From: Crossaster papposus
Taxonomy: Eukaryota; Echinodermata; Asteroidea; Velatida; Solasteridae
Direction: 5' to 3'
DNA length: 64,000 nucleotides
NCBI GenBank assembly: GCA_037893245.1
Contig: JBAIAA010000442.1
Location: 186,001 to 250,000, forward strand
This document shows, in pieces, positions 1-11,465 of the stretch (positions are counted from its first letter, which is position 1; every line of letters begins with the position of its first letter). A program made the translations under genes and the position numbers. Under the pieces are notes generated by a model, which saw only the letters and a list, made by a program, of their open reading frames with translations, had not been told where the DNA came from and did no database searches.

Positions 1-2155
1 AGCGGCGCTATGTGTCTTGGCTAGCAGCGCGGTGTGTCTTGTCTAGCGGCGCGTTGTTTAGCGGCGCGAGTGCATGATGAAGGGGGAACTTTTGGTATCG
101 AGGGGCTTGCCCTTAAAATTGTGACGTCATGTCGACCTCGAGAATAAATATGTAGTGTTTTAGCCGTAGGAATATTTAAAGTGAGGTGGCCTTTCTTTAA
201 TTCAACTATACCCGTACCCCCCAAAAGCTGTTGTTTAATACATTTCCCTTTGTATGTCTTTCCTCTGCTCTACTGTATTACCCAGTATGATCCAGTGGTA
301 GGATCCAAAATGTTCGCGCTTTGGGGGGAATAATTACAAGAGGTCGCTCTTTTTGTGTGGACGCGTACGTTGCAGTAAACTTTGAAACCTGCCTACCGAA
401 AAATGTCTACTAGATTAGTATAGCTGTATGTGCAAACACTAGTGATACAAATATGGAATAGTAGTTAAAATTAGTGCGGTTGTTGAGAAATCAATTATAC
501 AAAGAGAAAAACCCACAAAAAAAAGAATGTATAAATGTATAGCCTAGGCTAGGGCCTAGCCCTATAGCCCTATACGTATACCACATTATTGCGTTAATAC
601 ATTACATATTATGTATACATTTTTTTTTGTTCTGTGGTGTTTCCACATTTTCTCGTGTAATTAATATTAGAACATGCATGTGCATTTAAACATGCATGTT
701 CTAATGTCCTTTTCTTCATGAGATAACGGTGGTAAAATAAAAGAATGAATGAATGAAAACAATTCACACATCATGCCTTCAAGTCCAATGAAGGCTTCAG
801 GAATCCTGTTCATGCTTCTATTGGTTGTCCTTGGAAACTTAATTATGTAGGGCGTACGTCATGTAGGCCAAGTCTACCATTTCTTTTATATTTAAAATGT
901 TTGTGGTATACTTTGCATCCATCTCTGATTTGATGAGCAGGTATTTTCTTAAGAAAATTATAAATTTATGTTTTATTGGTTCACTTCCACCATGGATGTA
1001 TGCATAAAATTCATGGCATGTTTGTCATCCAATCCAATGATGCATTGAGAATGTCGATAATGTCGGTTTATTCTGGTGAATCTGTCCAGGTAACGCTAGG
1101 TATAAGGCCTGTTCCCTAAAGCTGTTTGTGAATTTCGAACGCTGACTATAATAGTCGACAATCTAGTTCCTCGACCTGGCAGTAGGCCTATCCAATGTCA
1201 GGATATGTGGCTCAGTCTTGCAACCGTATTCAACCCAGTGGTTCTTCGTCCCTTCCTTGAAATGATATTTCAATAACATTTGAAACGTAATCGGTATCGT
1301 TACCGCAGTCAACATTGTGGTTCCCTGACCTGAAAATAATCATCAGGATCTTTGGCTCGTGGAGCAAGACTATCAACCGACGGTCTGGTTGCACTGAACC
1401 AGATGGGAACCACATTGGAACCACATGGTCGACTGCCGTAACAATACCCTCTCTGAAATTCAACAAGGATAAATAAAAGAAATAAAACCTAAAAAAAGCG
1501 CGAACATTTTGGATCCTACCACTGGCTCAGATGGGTACTGGGTAACACAGTAGAGCAGAGGAAAGGCATAAAAAGGGCAATGTATTTAACAACGGGTATA
1601 GTTAAATTAAAGAAAAGTCCCTTCACTTTGAATATTCCTACGGCCAAAACACTACATATTTATTCTCGAGTTCGACATGACGTCACAATTTTAAGGGCAA
1701 GCCCCTCGATACCAAAAGTTTCCCCTCCATCATCCACTCGTGCCGCTACACACCGCGCCGCTAGACAAGACACACCGCGCCGCTAGACAAGACACACCGC
1801 GCCGCTAGCCACGACACACCGCGCCGCTAGCCAAGACACATCACGCCGCTAGCCAAGACACACCGCGCCGCTAGCCACGACACACCGCGCCGCTAGCCAC
1901 GACACACCGCGCCGCTAGCCAAGACACATCGCACCGCTAGCCACGACACATCGCGCTGCTAACCAAGACACATCGCGCCGCTAGCCACGACACACCGCGC
2001 CGCTAGCGAAGACACTTCGCGCCGCTAGCCACGACACACCGCGCCGGTAGCCAAGACACATCGCGCCGCTAGCCACGACACATCGCGCCGCTAGCCACGA
2101 CACATCGCGCCGCTAGCCACGACACACCGCGCCGCTAGCCACGACACACCACGCC
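1..2155. mobile_element. Foldback-like element, left end outside window
   Basis: Bases 1-325 are the reverse complement of about 1494-1800. Matching landmarks are the block around the ggatcc at 301-306 and 1511-1516, and the tgacgtcat at 122-130 and 1676-1684. The outer part of each arm consists of a 22-bp tandem repeat with core cgccgctagcc, about 19 copies on the right (1740-2155) and the first few on the left, cut by the window edge. The interior (326-1493) has no convincing reading frame. Long inverted arms made of tandem repeats are the hallmark of foldback (FB) elements. No transposase is visible, so it would be non-autonomous. Target-site duplication cannot be checked because the left end is missing. 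Confidence 0.7.
1740..2155. repeat. 22-bp tandem array, about 19 copies
   Basis: A direct tandem array of a 22-bp GC-rich unit (core cgccgctagcc, then a(a/c)gacacaccg), with scattered single-base variants between copies. It forms the outer half of the right arm of the foldback-like element. There are no spacers of unique sequence, so it is not a CRISPR array. Confidence 0.9.
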
Positions 2156-2461
2156 GTTATAGTGACCTTAATAGTACACCATATAGTTGTGAGGCGATTA
2201 AGGCTTAAACGCGTATGGATGGCTGTCCTCTCACCTGCAACCTCGTCCTCAGGAAGGGCGTCAACGTCAATAAGGCCTTGTCCGAAACGGGCTTCCAGAG
2301 CTACGGCTACGTCTATTACAGGCCTAGGGGTGTGTGAAAAGCATGTATGCATAATCGAGGGATTAATGTGAGCTACACCCTAAAAACTGCTTGGTTAGAT
2401 TAGGCCTTAATCTAAATTTATATTTGAGCTAGTTTCCGGGTCACTACCATTTCTTTTTTAA
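2156..2461. other. No feature recognised
   Basis: The flank between the foldback-like element and the next repeat. Short frames occur on both strands but show no domain or splice context. Confidence 0.5.
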
Positions 2462-2666
2462 AGTGAATGTTTTCTGGGACAAAAAGTAACCTTTTCCATA
2501 AAGACAAATTTAATTTCCGAGACAAACACTACTTTTTCGGCCAAAAAAGACTTTTCAGGACAAAAATTAGCCCTTTCTGAGACTGAAATGAACCTTTTCC
2601 GGGAAAAATGAAATTCTTTCGGGGCAAAAATAAAAGTTTTCCGGGTCAACAATTTCCCTTTTCCAA
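2462..2666. repeat. Degenerate ~32-bp tandem repeat
   Basis: About six or seven diverged copies of a unit resembling ttttccgggacaaaaatga follow one another. The short reverse-strand frame through it is simply the repeat being read and is not called as a gene. Confidence 0.6.
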
Positions 2667-2716
2667 AACAAAAAACCAAGTCAAAGAATCACCTTTATCA
2701 ATAGTCGCAAACATGC

Positions 2717-3098
2717 TAGTCTTGATCCAAGACCAAGCTAGCCGTTTATTTGTTCCGCGGCGCGCCGTCCGTATATATCCAGGCTTATTGAGGGCGCCCT
2801 TAATTATCGCCAGATTCGTTCCCCCAACCTCGTTCCCAGGGCTTACTTTATTTTCAACCACGATGTTCAATAGTAACCCCTGAGATGGGAACTTCTTTCT
2901 CGTGCCTGGATTGGATAGTGACAAAACCGGCTTTTGTGTCGGTGAGGGCGCTGCTCGACATCCTTGGAACGAGGTTGTCGTTCCCCTATCTTGAACTAAT
3001 CTGGCGATAATTAAGGGCGCCCTCAATAAGCCCGGATATTATACGGACGGCGCGCCGCGGAACAAATAAACGGCTAGCTTGGTCTTGGATCAAGACTA
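2717..3098. mobile_element. MITE, ~98-bp TIRs and 9-bp TSD
   Basis: A 382-bp element beginning tagtcttgatcc and ending ggatcaagacta. The first and last ~98 bp are near-perfect inverted repeats that include the ggcgcgcc block. The 9-mer caaacatgc directly precedes (2708-2716) and directly follows (3099-3107) the element and is read as the target-site duplication. Long TIRs with a 9-bp duplication fit the Mutator-like superfamily. There is no coding capacity. Confidence 0.8.
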
Positions 3099-3190
3099 CA
3101 AACATGCATGTGTTTAATCCTCCAATGCACTCAGCTGGAGTGCATTGGCATGTAGCACTGACATGCAGTAAACAACTATCACAGAGCAAG

Positions 3191-3960
3191 AGTTAATTAC
3201 ACCGGACAGCGATCGCGAAAAGAACCTAAAAACAACATTAGAATCATTGCCCGACGCCGGTTGAAAACGAACGCCGTTTTTCTTGTTTTTCTCAGCAATT
3301 ACGATTGTAAGATTTTGAACAGGTCAGTTCATCGATAATAACTATAAAATCCCCCCCCCCCCCCCCCCCCACCCCAAACACACAAAGTAGGTGTGTCCGT
3401 GCCTTTAGGGGGTTGCATCTTGACAAAATACATTTTCAAATTAAATTTATAATTTTCAAGAATTGTATTTGTTAGGAACTTTCGAATGAGACTTCGCACG
3501 TAAAAAGAGCCAACGGCGAGTAAATAAATAAATAAATTCACCTTTTAAATATGAGCGTCTCACTCCTTAAATTTTAAATATTAACTTAGATAATGTCATT
3601 TCCAAAGATGTGTCTAGAGACAAATTTGGGAAATGTCCGTTGTATCGTAGTTAGTTTGTAATCCGTCAGTGGTTTACTCCAAATGAGACTGACGCATGCC
3701 GAATTCTGCCGCAATCCAAAATAACGACTCAGCGATTTTCGAACTGAAATCCAGATTACCGAATATTGTTTTCGCGGAATATACAGCCTTCACAGAAATA
3801 CAATAAGCACCTGTCTTCAGATAGTGAGCACTTTTGCTTCTTCAAACGAGAAAAAAAAAAAAAAACAGCTGACAATTGATATCTTTACCTTTAATCCCTA
3901 TACTTCATATATTTAAACGTTTGTCATAGGTCAGGTATACTTTACTGCCTAAAGTATATA
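3191..3960. repeat. Dispersed repeat fragments and C tract
   Basis: Bases about 3191-3345 are a diverged direct copy of about 33840-33990, sharing the order cccgacg, cgccgtttttcttg and caggtcagtt. A run of about 20 C follows at 3351. The stretch 3590-3865 resembles the inner part of the MITEs at 27975-28328 and 37850-38340. This looks like eroded MITE sequence; exact boundaries cannot be set. Confidence 0.45.
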
Positions 3961-4389
3961 ATCAAAACTATACGACTGAATTGTGATGGGGCAGATAGGG
4001 AAAATGTTTGGGGAATTGTGCCTTGGATTATTCAAGCAAGGAGCCATCACAGTTTTGTCCTTGAATACAGATAGAATAACAAGCAATGACAGCCATTTTA
4101 TTTTATTTTTTAAATTGCTTGTTATTACTTTCAAAGGACCAATCTGCGATAGATATCCAATATTGATCTCGTGATAGGCTATACTTTGACTGTGTGCCAA
4201 GTTCCACCCTTGCATCATCAAAGGCACATTCTCAGCACCTATCTGTCGTATACTAAACACTAATCCACCGATTTTGAAGATACCCTCGCAGCTTTCAAAC
4301 AGCTGTTTCAACAATAGTTGGTATCCCCCGTTCTTTAATGGCCTTCTCAACATCCGTAATATTATGTAACTAAATGAATGCAGTTCCAT
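3949..4389 (-). CDS. Unassigned ORF, 146 aa
   Basis: The longest open frame before the first clear gene. Its N-terminal two thirds look protein-like (amphipathic helices such as LLKQLFESCEGIFKIGG), which could suggest a helical-repeat exon, but I recognise no family. There is no TATA, poly(A) signal or convincing splice site tied to it. It lies on the opposite strand just upstream of the SnoaL-like gene. It may be an exon, a pseudogene fragment or chance. Confidence 0.2.
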   Translation of the reverse strand: MELHSFSYIILRMLRRPLKNGGYQLLLKQLFESCEGIFKIGGLVFSIRQIGAENVPLMMQGWNLAHSQSIAYHEINIGYLSQIGPLKVITSNLKNKIKWLSLLVILSVFKDKTVMAPCLNNPRHNSPNIFPICPITIQSYSFDYIL

Positions 4390-4649
4390 TCCGTTCCATA
4401 TTGCTTCATATGGCTATAAGGTTAATCGCGTCGCTTGAAAACGATGCGAAAACAGGTTGAAGACAAGAACATTCGATTTGGGATTAACAAGAAAAATACA
4501 CAATGGAAGATCACATAATGGAAGATCACATAATGGACTGGTTTATTTAATAGCGTCCTAGATTCCAATCCGTTACTTAAAAGTGGTGAATAGAGGGGCC
4601 AATTCATTACGTCAGGGGCGTGTCCCATTATGTTTTAGAGCCGGTCGGC

Positions 4650-4657
4650 TATATATA
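4650..4657 (+). promoter_or_regulatory. TATA box of SnoaL-like gene
   Basis: tatatata, 103 bp upstream of the chosen ATG (4761). This would place transcription start near 4680 with a 5'UTR of about 80 nt. Confidence 0.55.
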
Positions 4658-4760
4658 CCGCGCCACTAAACGCATGCCGCAACCACTTGAGACTGAGATC
4701 TTCTACCGTCAACACCCGCCCACCTTAGAGCTCCTCAACAACCCTCGACGTCCGTTCAAC

Positions 4761-6791
4761 ATGTCTGCGTTAATCCATCTTGCCGTTATGCTGTTAGCGT
4801 GTGCCGTACTTGCAACGGGACATGCAGCTTATAACCAGTGTAAGTTGGTAACAGTTTGTAATCGTTGTAGAATGGAATAGGACTATGCTGATGTAGCCTT
4901 TTTGCTTTCACAAAATATATTCCTTCATTTGACGGCTATTATCTTGTTTACAAAGACAATTGTCGGGAAATGGAAAAGTGCAAAACAATTTGAGGCCTTT
5001 TCTAAAATAATGTTCACAAGGCCAAGACGACCAGGTTCTTGGCGTTTAACCATTTTAATTTATATACCTCTTAGTTTTACAGGAAGGATTAACAATGGTC
5101 AAAGAACGAGATGCCTTCTACATAAAGGCAGTGATGGCGAACGACCGCAACCAAATGTTGGAGCTGTACGCCGATAATGCTGTCATTCTTCCCGAGGGTT
5201 TTCCACCAGTCGTAGGCAAAGACTGTGAGTAAAAGGTTCAACGATATAGGTATCGATCCTTGACAACCTTAGTGCTTCACATCATCACCTGTAGCGAAGT
5301 CGACTACTCTATTGCCTATATATATTATAAACGGGATACTTTATCCAATGTGAACCATAATGCATGTCTTCAAATTCGGATTGAAAACTGTTTGAAAGTT
5401 GCATAAAAGGCAAATGTTGTATAACTTTTTTAAAAATTTTTTTTAACCTCTATCTGAGATAGTTTTACACGTTGGTAATATACTATTGGCGCCGTACTAA
5501 TGTTACATTTTTATACTTTGTTTTGCTACAGCGTTTGCCCCACACACGACATGGGTTGATAAAGTTGGAAAGATCGACTCGGAAATTCACTATTTGGATT
5601 ATCTGAATACCAACACTTGGTCTGTCCTGGAGTGGAAGATGTCGACAGTCTATGATAAGGCCGGTTCTGTCTTCTTTAAGGGAAAGTGAGTATTAAAACC
5701 CACACAATCGAGGAAAAGGGTGAATTCGGGCGGTCTGTTCTTCACACGCGAAACCCGTTTGTGCGAAACCTTGAACAAGTTTTGGGTGGTTAATTGTTTG
5801 TACACGCGAACTTTGTTCTAGCGCTCGAACGGCGGGATCGCTGACGGCAATGGCCTCGCAGCTGAATTATCACCGACAGTCCAGATTTGTCTTAAAGTTT
5901 ACCATTTATAGCAATCGGGGGCGGGGGAATAAGAAAAGCTCCACGCTGGGTTTTCTGATCAGGGTCCAATTTCATAGAGCTGCTAAGTACAATTGTGCTT
6001 ATAGCATGCCAAATCTTTCTTGGTAAAAAGCAAGGTTACAAACCGACTTTTCATATGATGTATATAATTTTGTGACTGATATTCGGCTGGCGTTTGCTTA
6101 GCATGAATAGCACATGGAGTTTTAGTTGGTAACATGCTTTTACTGAGCAAGACTTTTATCAAGTGATCAATGTAATCAAATGGGCACCAATCTGTCTGAC
6201 TAATCGGTAGGAAAAGATTTTTTTGGGGGGGGACTTTTACCTTAAAGGGAGATGCATTAGGCGATTCTTCAAAACATATACCTGTTCCGTTTATCAACCC
6301 CCCCCCCAAAAAAAAAAAACACCCCAAAATAATAAATGTTGTAACACCAAATGAACCTAATATTTGTGGTTTTGTTTGTTTTTAGGGGGGGGGGGCCGGT
6401 TGTTCCCAAGTCGGTACAGGGCAGTAAAACTACGAGCAAAAAAGATCCACAAATTGAACGAAAACATCTTGACTGAAAACGGTCTTTCTGAAATGACTTG
6501 CAGAAGCAGCAACCTTCGTTGTCCGAAAAAACAACGGGGCGAGGTTAATCTTGAAAGACGTGCACTTTTCAACATTAACTAAACGGGTACTCTTCATAAA
6601 AAGTATACGATTGCACAACATGTTCCTAAACACAGCCTCGAAAACTTGTTTTAAATCCGCTCTTATTGATAACAGTGACATTAAATTTGGATGTTTTCTT
6701 TTCCAGGACTCTCATTATTTGGCATTGGGACGAAGCAACCCAAAACTTTAAGATCGCTCTGGAGATGTACAACACTAACGGCAAGGCGTAA
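4761..6791 (+). CDS. Secreted SnoaL-like / DUF4440 (NTF2-fold) protein, 4 exons
   Basis: Model: exons 4761-4839, 5075-5224, 5532-5685 and 6707-6791, giving 155 aa. Residues 1 to about 22 form a signal peptide (MSALIHLAVMLLACAVLA). The mature part carries a typical SnoaL/DUF4440 pattern: an N-terminal helix, LYADNAVILPEGFPPVVGKD, then beta strands ending in TLIIWHWDEATQNFKIALEM. Proteins of this fold are small alpha+beta barrels; many are enzymes or binding proteins, and the substrate here is unknown. Donors gtaagt, gtgagt and gtgagt are strong. The exon 2 acceptor is the uncertain point: the stronger-looking cag at 5080-5082 would put a stop in frame after this donor, so the upstream ttag at 5071-5074 is used. 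Intron 3 carries a MITE. Confidence 0.75.
5964..6300. mobile_element. MITE-like dispersed repeat in intron 3
   Basis: Begins with a ccaatttcata block and contains cttagcatgaatagcacatg and ggtaac...tttttactgagcaa landmarks that recur in the same order at 31905-32100 and 32240-32429. No reading frame. It sits wholly inside intron 3 of the SnoaL-like gene. Confidence 0.6.
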
Positions 6792-6888
6792 CTTGTACAC
6801 AGAAAGATGAACTTACCCGTTCAGACGGCCAGATTGCGAAGGAAACCAACAGGAACTAAACCACAATGCCTAATTAAACTTCAATAAT

Positions 6889-6894
6889 AATAAA
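6889..6894 (+). terminator. Poly(A) signal of SnoaL-like gene
   Basis: aataaa, 98 bp after the stop codon at 6789-6791. Confidence 0.7.
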
Positions 6895-8250
6895 CAAGCT
6901 TTTAGGCCCAAGCGTATACACTAAACATTCATTAATTTCTATATGGAGTGTCTCATCTTTTCACCAACACATTTAATTCATTTCATATGGATGTATGTAT
7001 CAATTCGTTCGGAGAACTGTTTTTTCTTTAATACATTTATGAAAACTTGCAAATTTGATGCGTCAATTTTTGAACATTATGATGAATAGAAGAAATCGGG
7101 CATAAATTAAACAACCCAAATTTAAAACTAAACTTTTTTTGAAGATGTAAAACAAACATAGGGCCTAATGCAAGAAGCCAAAACATCATTATCTGTTAAC
7201 GGAGAAAACTAACACGACTTTGTTTAAATACGTTTTGCATCAAAGCATGACTTCACATCGTCACAAATCCGAACTTGGAGTTTCTAAAATTGTTTGATGG
7301 TCCATGATGAGTAGGTAGCGAACATTTCTACTACGTCCAAACAAGTTTTCTATAATAAATTGGTTAAGATAATGACTAGTTATTACATTTATGTCAATGC
7401 TGTCGTAATTACACATCGACTACCATTACAAAACAAGATCAGGTGTACGCTTACATTATTTATTAATATTAAATATCCAAAGTTATGAAAATAAAAATGT
7501 ATCTATGGTATGATTTGTTACTGGATCATATTGGTTTTATACCCCCAGATATCGATAGAAAAGAATCGGAAAGACATAACAATTGGGATGCACACCGTAT
7601 AATAATAAAAGAATTGCAATTTTGTTTTAAAGAGGTACCATGCTATAAAATTATCTTATGTCCTGTTTTGGATTAATAATAATTACAATGGAAATTTGTA
7701 TAGGGGGCCTAGCCCCAAATCCACTTTAAAATGCTCCCTGTCGCATGAAAATATTAATTAAAACTTGTGATTATGTATAGGAGAATACACGAGAAAGTGT
7801 GGATTCGTAATTACGAATTCACGAGGCGCGAAGCGCCGAGTGGATTCTTAAATACGAATCCACACTTGCGAGTGTATTCTCTGACTTAAACCATTGCGTC
7901 AACTGTCATCCAGTTGAGTGGACACGAAAAGGCATGCATTCTGGTATGGTGGCCATGTATTGGATGCCTAATTTGTATACTCAGCACGATATGTGGCAGA
8001 GGGGTACCCCCCTCTTATCCCTATACCTATACCTTATACACACTCAACACTATTGTAACCTAACCCATCCCCCCTTGAAACCTAAAAGGAATTCCTGAGA
8101 TTCCGGGAACACAATGGTCAACACAAAAGAGGGGGTTTTTTTCCGCCACATATCGTGCTTCATATGCTAATTTGCATGCAGGGTTTCTGGAGGATCTTAC
8201 GTAATCAAGCTTTGGGTTAGCGTCAAGGTCAAAGGCTAAACACAATTAAG
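6895..8250. other. Intergenic; one strong hairpin
   Basis: AT-rich with no supported gene. Bases about 7781-7883 form a hairpin: gaatacac and aagtgtggattcgta on the left pair with tacgaatccacactt and gtgtattc on the right, around a gcgcgaagcgc centre. This is probably a small MITE. Confidence 0.55.
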
Positions 8251-8608
8251 GCTACGGGCGACGCGCGACGGGCGACGCGCGACGGGCGACGCGCGACGGG
8301 CGACGCGCGACGGGCGACGCGCGACGGGCGACGCGCGACGGGCGACGCGCGACGGGCGACGCGCGACGGGCGACGCGCGACGGGCGACGCGCGACGGGCG
8401 ACGCGCGACGGGCGACGCGCGACGGGCGACGCGCGACGGGCGACGCGCGACGGGCGACGCGCGACGGGCGACGCGCGACGGGCGACGCGCGACGGGCGAC
8501 GCGCGACGGGCGACGCGCGACGGGCGACGCACGACGGGCGACGCCAAAAGGGCGACGCCAAAAGGGCGACGCACGACGGGCGACGCCAAAAGGGCGACGC
8601 ACGACGTT
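8251..8608. repeat. GC-rich 14-bp minisatellite
   Basis: About 25 tandem copies of gacgcgcgacgggc, nearly perfect in the left two thirds and degenerating to gacgccaaaaggg variants on the right. The unit lacks stop codons in the reverse-strand frames, so it produces artificial RRASPVA-type frames that should not be called genes. Confidence 0.95.
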
Positions 8609-9012
8609 TAGAGTGGCACATATGGAATTTCATACTTTTCTCCTCGTGGGGCCCTTTTTTGTTTTTATCCAGGCATGGAGGGTGTTGTCGATGTCCTGAA
8701 GACAGGTACTCTAGAGGTCGCTGCACCTTCTCCACAAAGTCGGCCATGACGACAACATGCGCTATGCGTACCCGTACATACTAACGTACGTACGTACACG
8801 TTTACCAGGTTGAGAATAGAGTTTGTACACGTGCAAGAAGTCTGAAAATACTGATTACTGCCATTTTCCCTTTTTTGCAGAAACGTAGATCGGTTGATTT
8901 TTATCAATAAAGTTATGTTTATTTTGATAAATCGATGAAAGGAAGAGAAGTCCAAATAATAAATACCCTGTGGGCTTAATTTATTGAAATAACATAAAAA
9001 ACACACTTATGT

Positions 9013-9155
9013 GTGGAAAAATAGGGGACAAAATTACCTAGAGAGGGGACAGAATAAACTGGAGGTGGACAGAATTAACGGCTTCATGGGGACACTTTTA
9101 CCTAGGTAATTCTGTCCCCCCGAACAATTTTACGGGGGGACAGAATTACCGTCCA
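9013..9155. repeat. Cluster of ggggacagaatta motifs, both orientations
   Basis: At least five copies of a ggggacagaatta-like motif or its complement taattctgtcccc lie within 140 bp, giving a quasi-palindromic tract. Possibly an end of an eroded element. Confidence 0.5.
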
Positions 9156-10181
9156 CATCGGCACTCTATATACCGAGCAAGAAATGGGACCGAGCTACTA
9201 CCCCTTAGCCCCCCCGTACATAAACGCTCCCTAGACTATTGTTACCTAACGCACCCCCCCCCCCCCTAAAAACCTTAACAGAAACGACAACATTCCGCAA
9301 GCACAATGACCGCCACAAAGGAATTAAGGAGGGTTCTCTCCGTCCCACGCTATGCATATTGCACTCGACCAACTCAGCTATGTTGGCGGTCTCCCAAATT
9401 GTCAGTATCTTTGTTTGGGGGCGCTAGTCATAAACACCAGAATTCCAAGCGGCCGGAATTCCATGTGGCCGATGTTACGATACAACCTGGGAAGCGACAT
9501 TGTAAGATCACTCGATGAGGATACGACTTTTATCTTTTAATAAACAAATAAACGACAAAAAAAACTAACTGGGTAAATTTGCATAAATTTCAACATTCGT
9601 CTAATATAGTATAGTTATAAACAAAAACATCAAACATACAACCAGAAGGTAACATTAGGTCTCATTCTTGCTTTATATTTATAAGATACTCACCGGGATG
9701 ACGTCAATCGGCAGCGTATCATATTTACTTCCAGGACGCGCGGCGGAATCGGCCAATGACGCTCTCCAATTTGCTCATGAATATTTATGAGGTGTAGTTA
9801 TAAAATAAACAACACACAGTGAATATAAAAGAATTAGAAACAAAAAAGAGGAACAAACACAGTAGCATATGAATACACCAACACCAAACAGATGAACTGA
9901 CCTCCTCCCCCTCCCACCTCAACAGACACGGGAACCCTAAAGCGCTATACAAAAACACAGAAACAAATAAACTATAAACTATAAACTGCCTGCAGACTGA
10001 AATGGCCCCCCAAAAAAACCAAAACTATAGGAGGACCCAACGTCTAAACCCCATCAGAGATCCTAGATTTAGTGACCAAGGAAAACTCCAATGGAATTAA
10101 ATGGCCAACCCAAACAGCAATATTGTGAATCACACATGATCAATATATGTTAACATTGGCTAGTAATTAAATAGTATACAC
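9156..10181. other. No gene recognised
   Basis: Contains a C tract at about 9255 and AT-rich sequence. The forward frames near 9240-9540 overlap each other in several registers and show no domain. Confidence 0.5.
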
Positions 10182-10315
10182 ATGAGTAAATGAGACACTT
10201 TGAGGCAAAAATAAAATTTGAGATTTTGATTTCATCATTTAAAGCTAAACAAGCTTTAAATGATGAAATCAAAATCTCAATTTTTATTTTTGCCGCAAAG
10301 TGTCTTATTTACTCG
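10182..10315. mobile_element. Small foldback MITE / hairpin
   Basis: Two arms of about 62 bp, near-perfect inverted repeats starting gagtaaatgagacac and ending gtgtcttatttactc, around a loop of about 7 bp. It lies just beyond the 3' end of the CR1-like relic. Confidence 0.75.
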
Positions 10316-10322
10316 TGCTGGG

Positions 10323-11465
10323 TCACAATATCTTCCCGAACCAAATGTATTTTATGCCAGATTTAAATGTACTAAAAGTCTCAGCTTCCATGAGGTTGAT
10401 GCTCAGCTTGTTCCAGAGCAGTGGGCAAACAACAGAAAACATTCTGTCACCAGCTGAGCCGAGGTCAACTTGGTCCGTGGACACATCAACCTGGATCCAT
10501 CAGCAGACAACCGTGGTCCTAACTGGTTTGCAATATGGAGCAGTTCACAGAAGTAATCTGGTGCTTGACCGTGACGTTTGTTTATGGTGTAAATCGAGGA
10601 GTTTCTTTTGTTCCTCTCGATAATTTCCTTTAGTTGTACTCTAAATTTTCCCGACGGCTCTCATTGGTTTTGTACACGAACCTCAACCGAGGACGTCCTC
10701 GATTCTACCCTAACCTCAATTCACCTTCGTGTCGCCAGTCATGTGTCCTCCATTTACACCATAAACAAACGCATGCAGACATTTGAAGATCAGCATCAGG
10801 TAGACCTTGAAGATGATTTTGTATCTCACAGCTAGCCAATGCAATTGCATTAGCACAGGTATATGCTCGTGCTTCTTAGTTCCAGCCAGGAGCCTGGCAG
10901 CAGGATTCTGTATGCTCTGCAATGGCGCAAGAGTAGGGGTTGGTAGCCCAGTCAACACCGCATTGCAGTAGCCAAGACGTAGTCGAGACGTGACGAGTAT
11001 GTGAACAACCTGTTCTGTAACAGAGTGTCCAAGGTAACGCTTTAGTTTGCTGATGTTGTGAATAATTATGATACATGGAAGTGCGAGACACTGCACGGAT
11101 GTGACACTGCATACTCATTTCGACTCAAAGTTAACTCGTACGGTCCTGACTTGAGCTACGGAGTTGATGTTATGTGCACCAACATTTTACAGTTACTGAT
11201 GGAACTTTCCTCAACGATGCTGACGATCCCAAGATGATGACTTCCGTCTTGCCATCATTCAATTTCAAATAGTTGAATGTCAACCAAAACCGAGTGTCAT
11301 GGCAACAGGCCCCCAGTACATCAATCTGAGATGCTACATCAGCTGAGTTTGGTCGAGCAGAGAAGTACAACTGGGAGTCATCAGCATAAAAGTGACGCTT
11401 AAGACCATGTTTGCTCATGACAGAATACAGCGGTTGGAGGTAGATGTTGATCTGTCCCTTGTGCA
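10323..11465 (-). mobile_element. Decayed CR1/L2-type LINE, 3' part of reverse transcriptase
   Basis: Three reverse-strand pieces in order give the C-terminal half of a CR1/L2-type polymerase. At 11465-11170 there is FYADDSQLYF (the RT catalytic motif), then WLTFNYLKLNDGKTEVI. At 11096-10716 there is HILVTSRLRLGYCNAVLTGL and LQSIQNPAARLLAG...LHWLAV. At about 10480-10323 there is DRMFSVVCPLLWNKLSINL ending in a stop. Frameshifts separate the pieces and everything upstream of the YADD region is missing. This is a 5'-truncated, dead copy. Confidence 0.85.

Noticed and set aside
1740..2155. Possible CRISPR array
   Set aside because: Uninterrupted direct 22-bp tandem repeats with no unique spacers and a eukaryotic context.
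4620..4880. Upstream ATG giving an 86-codon frame through exon 1
   Set aside because: It starts before the TATA box and reads through a strong donor; the ATG at 4761 gives a clean signal peptide.
8229..8747. Long reverse-strand Arg/Ala/Ser/Pro-rich frames
   Set aside because: They are translations of the 14-bp minisatellite in all three reverse registers; the repeat has no stops, so open frames are automatic.
10300..10623. Forward 107-codon frame
   Set aside because: Antisense to the 3' end of the CR1-type LINE.
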